Shown here piece after piece: positions 62,391-64,000 of a stretch of 64,000 nt of DNA. Below the pieces are notes generated by a model. It saw nothing but the letters and a program-made list of their open reading frames with translations. It did not search any database and was not told the origin of the DNA. Within the stretch, counting starts at the first letter, position 1, and every line of letters begins with the position of its first letter. Source of the DNA: Adenanthera pavonina (lineage: Eukaryota; Streptophyta; Magnoliopsida; Fabales; Fabaceae); contig JAIVEN010000006.1 of the NCBI GenBank assembly GCA_026686845.1, forward strand, positions 34,580,501 to 34,644,500, given 5' to 3'. The position numbers and the translations under genes are program-made.

Positions 62391-62437
62391 TTGTAGATGC
62401 TCGCACAGCAAGATTGGTTGACACTGTAAATTCGAGA

Positions 62438-63034
62438 ATGAAGCCCCCACCTCCCTACGCTCACGACGATGACCTAACAACCGCCGTCTCCTCCGCCACC
62501 GTTGAGACAGCCGAGAAAAGCGATAACTCAAGAGTCGGAGGCACGCGCCATCCAATCTACCGGGGTGTCAGGAAACGGCGGTGGGGCAAATGGGTGTCAG
62601 AAATCCGGGAGCCGCGCAAGAAATCGCGGATATGGCTGGGTTCATTCCCGGTGCCGGAGATGGCGGCGAAGGCATATGACGTTGCGGCGTACTGCCTGAA
62701 AGGCCGGAAGGCGCAGCTCAATTTTCCCGACGAGGTCGAGCACCTGCCGCGGCCGTCCACATGTGCCGCCAGAGATATCCAGGAGGCCGCAGCGAAGGCG
62801 GCTCATGCAATGAAAGCCTCGGCGAAGAAGAGCAGCATTGTATCTGATGGAGACGGCGACGGCGACAACAGGGGTGATGATTTTTGGGGCGAGATTGAAT
62901 TGCCGGAGCTGATGAACAGTGGGTATTTCTGGAGTTCTCCCAGTGGGTCATCGTGGGCTCCCTCCGGCGACATGATGGCGTGGCCGGAGATGGAGTTTCC
63001 GTCGCAGCTGCAACCATTCATGGCGTGCCTATAA
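62438..63034 (+). CDS. DREB-type AP2/ERF transcription factor (group III / A-4-like)
   Basis: This intronless gene encodes 198 residues. One AP2 domain spans about residues 41-98 (YRGVRKRRWGKWVSEIREP, then SRIWLGSF and AAYCLKGRKAQLNFP), with the Val and Glu pattern of DREB proteins that bind DRE/CRT (CCGAC) sites. Downstream LPRP and RDIQEAAAKAA are typical of group III (A-4/TINY-like) members. The C-terminus is acidic and aromatic (DDFWGEIELPEL, then MMAWPEMEFP), a probable activation region. The earlier ATG (62369) would add 23 residues unlike this family and lies before a TATA box, so I start at 62438. The coding region is clearly GC-richer than its surroundings. It is likely a nuclear regulator of abiotic-stress or growth genes. 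The exact orthologue (for example an ERF043-like gene) is uncertain. Confidence 0.9.
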   Translation: MKPPPPYAHDDDLTTAVSSATVETAEKSDNSRVGGTRHPIYRGVRKRRWGKWVSEIREPRKKSRIWLGSFPVPEMAAKAYDVAAYCLKGRKAQLNFPDEVEHLPRPSTCAARDIQEAAAKAAHAMKASAKKSSIVSDGDGDGDNRGDDFWGEIELPELMNSGYFWSSPSGSSWAPSGDMMAWPEMEFPSQLQPFMACL

Positions 63035-63110
63035 TGTGTATTATTAATGGTGTCCAGTGGTTGGTAAGCCCTGTATATACTTGCCAACTGTTAGCGTTCT
63101 CATCATCAAT

Positions 63111-63116
63111 AATAAA
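63111..63116 (+). terminator. Putative polyadenylation signal of the ERF gene
   Basis: AATAAA lies 77 bp after the stop codon, followed by an AT-rich stretch. The match to the consensus is exact, but use is not proven. Confidence 0.4.
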
Positions 63117-64000
63117 CAATAATTGTTATTATATTATATTTATAATTTATAATTATAATTATTATAGTGTGTTTTGCTACACAACATGAATGATTAAATA
63201 TTCAGTAGCTCAGCCACCAGCTAATTTGTGTGAATCAGTGATACAGGCATGTGTTTGCTTCGGTGTTCAGTATCATAAATATATTAATTAATAATAAGTT
63301 AAGTTTACAACAATTTTCGAGAAGGGCTTCAATTTTTACAGAATTTGCTTGAGCCCCAGGTAATTAGTGTAAATTCAAGTCAAACTGGATTTATTATTCT
63401 TGTGTTCAAAACTCAGCACCAGTTCTTTGTAAGTAGTAATCCATATTGATGTTAATTAAAGTTAATTTGCGCGTGTGTATATATATAATGTAATACTATA
63501 ATTCTTCTTTCTTCTTTCATCGATGTGTTCTCTTAATTTGCTTCAGAATGCTCCAGTCTGAGTTCTATCTTGAAGTATTTATTATTTTTTCTGGGTTGAA
63601 ATATCTTGAAAGTATTTATTTATGAAGTTTGAAAACTTTCTATCTTCCTTTCCTTCCATGCTTTTCTGGAAAAAGTACCTTTATTTGAAGACTCTTCCCC
63701 TTTATTTGAATTATGCATGTAAAGAGTAATTTATTCTCCATTAACTAACGCCAGCTTTTATTTTATTTTAAATTGCAACATATCATTTTCTTATTAAATT
63801 TAGACCAAAAAGTAAAAAAGAGAGATGAAAGTAACATGGATATCACTCACTCTTTCTCTTTTTTTTTTTTTTAAATTTTTTTTCACTTAATAAATAAGAA
63901 AATAGAGAAATTGGTGTATTGGTGCAGTGTATACCTAATTTTACCAAAACCATTTATGTGAAAAGCTACCCTTTGGTGGCTTCAAACATAATCTAATGAG
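63117..64000. other. 3' flank of the ERF gene, no gene seen
   Basis: AT-rich sequence runs to the window end, with a (TA)n run near 63480. I saw no coding frame or repeat structure. Confidence 0.45.

Noticed and set aside
62369..62437. N-terminal extension of the ERF protein
   Set aside because: It contains a TATA box, and its 23 residues do not resemble the family.
1..64000. CRISPR arrays, bacterial operons or organelle inserts
   Set aside because: No spaced direct-repeat array, no bacterial gene layout and no rRNA or photosynthesis genes were seen.

Overview
The window is AT-rich nuclear DNA from a flowering plant, probably a eudicot. The evidence is a plant-type bHLH factor, a plant DREB/ERF factor, a KELP-type coactivator with GT-AG introns, a plant nuclear tRNA-Gln, and typical plant transposons (Helitron, CACTA, 5S-bearing LTR, MITEs). 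I could not name the species.

The first 28 kb is a transposon graveyard read mainly on the + strand. It holds an RPA1-like pseudogene of Helitron type (340-2551) and a 5.25 kb CACTA element (2784-8037). Next come old direct duplications (10.0-18.3 kb) around a broken F-box gene (14868-16020), a second RPA1-like fragment (about 18.4-18.84 kb), and a tandem 1.1-1.2 kb duplication. A decayed Helitron Rep-helicase gene (22253-27244) follows; its body is split by a 425-bp solo LTR that carries a 5S rRNA-like Pol III promoter and is flanked by a perfect ACGAT duplication.

The living genes follow. A tRNA-Gln(CUG) at 28739-28810 lies 237 bp upstream of a four-exon gene (29048-33683). That gene encodes a KELP-type coactivator (DEK_C plus PC4 domains) fused in frame to a copia-type Gag domain with a CCHC zinc knuckle. 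This fusion is the most interesting item in the window. A single-exon bHLH transcription factor of the bHLH13/JAM type lies on the - strand (40421-42247), with short upstream ORFs in its leader. At the right end is a single-exon DREB-type ERF (62438-63034).

The long spacers at 33.7-39 kb and 43-62 kb contain no gene I can support. They hold MITE-like inverted-repeat elements, a dispersed repeat pair, a duplicated Helitron-like 3' end flanking a SINE-like fragment, a (CT)43 microsatellite, and a few GC-richer islands with clustered CACGTG motifs. The three protein-coding genes are unrelated regulators with separate promoters; nothing suggests that they work as one system.
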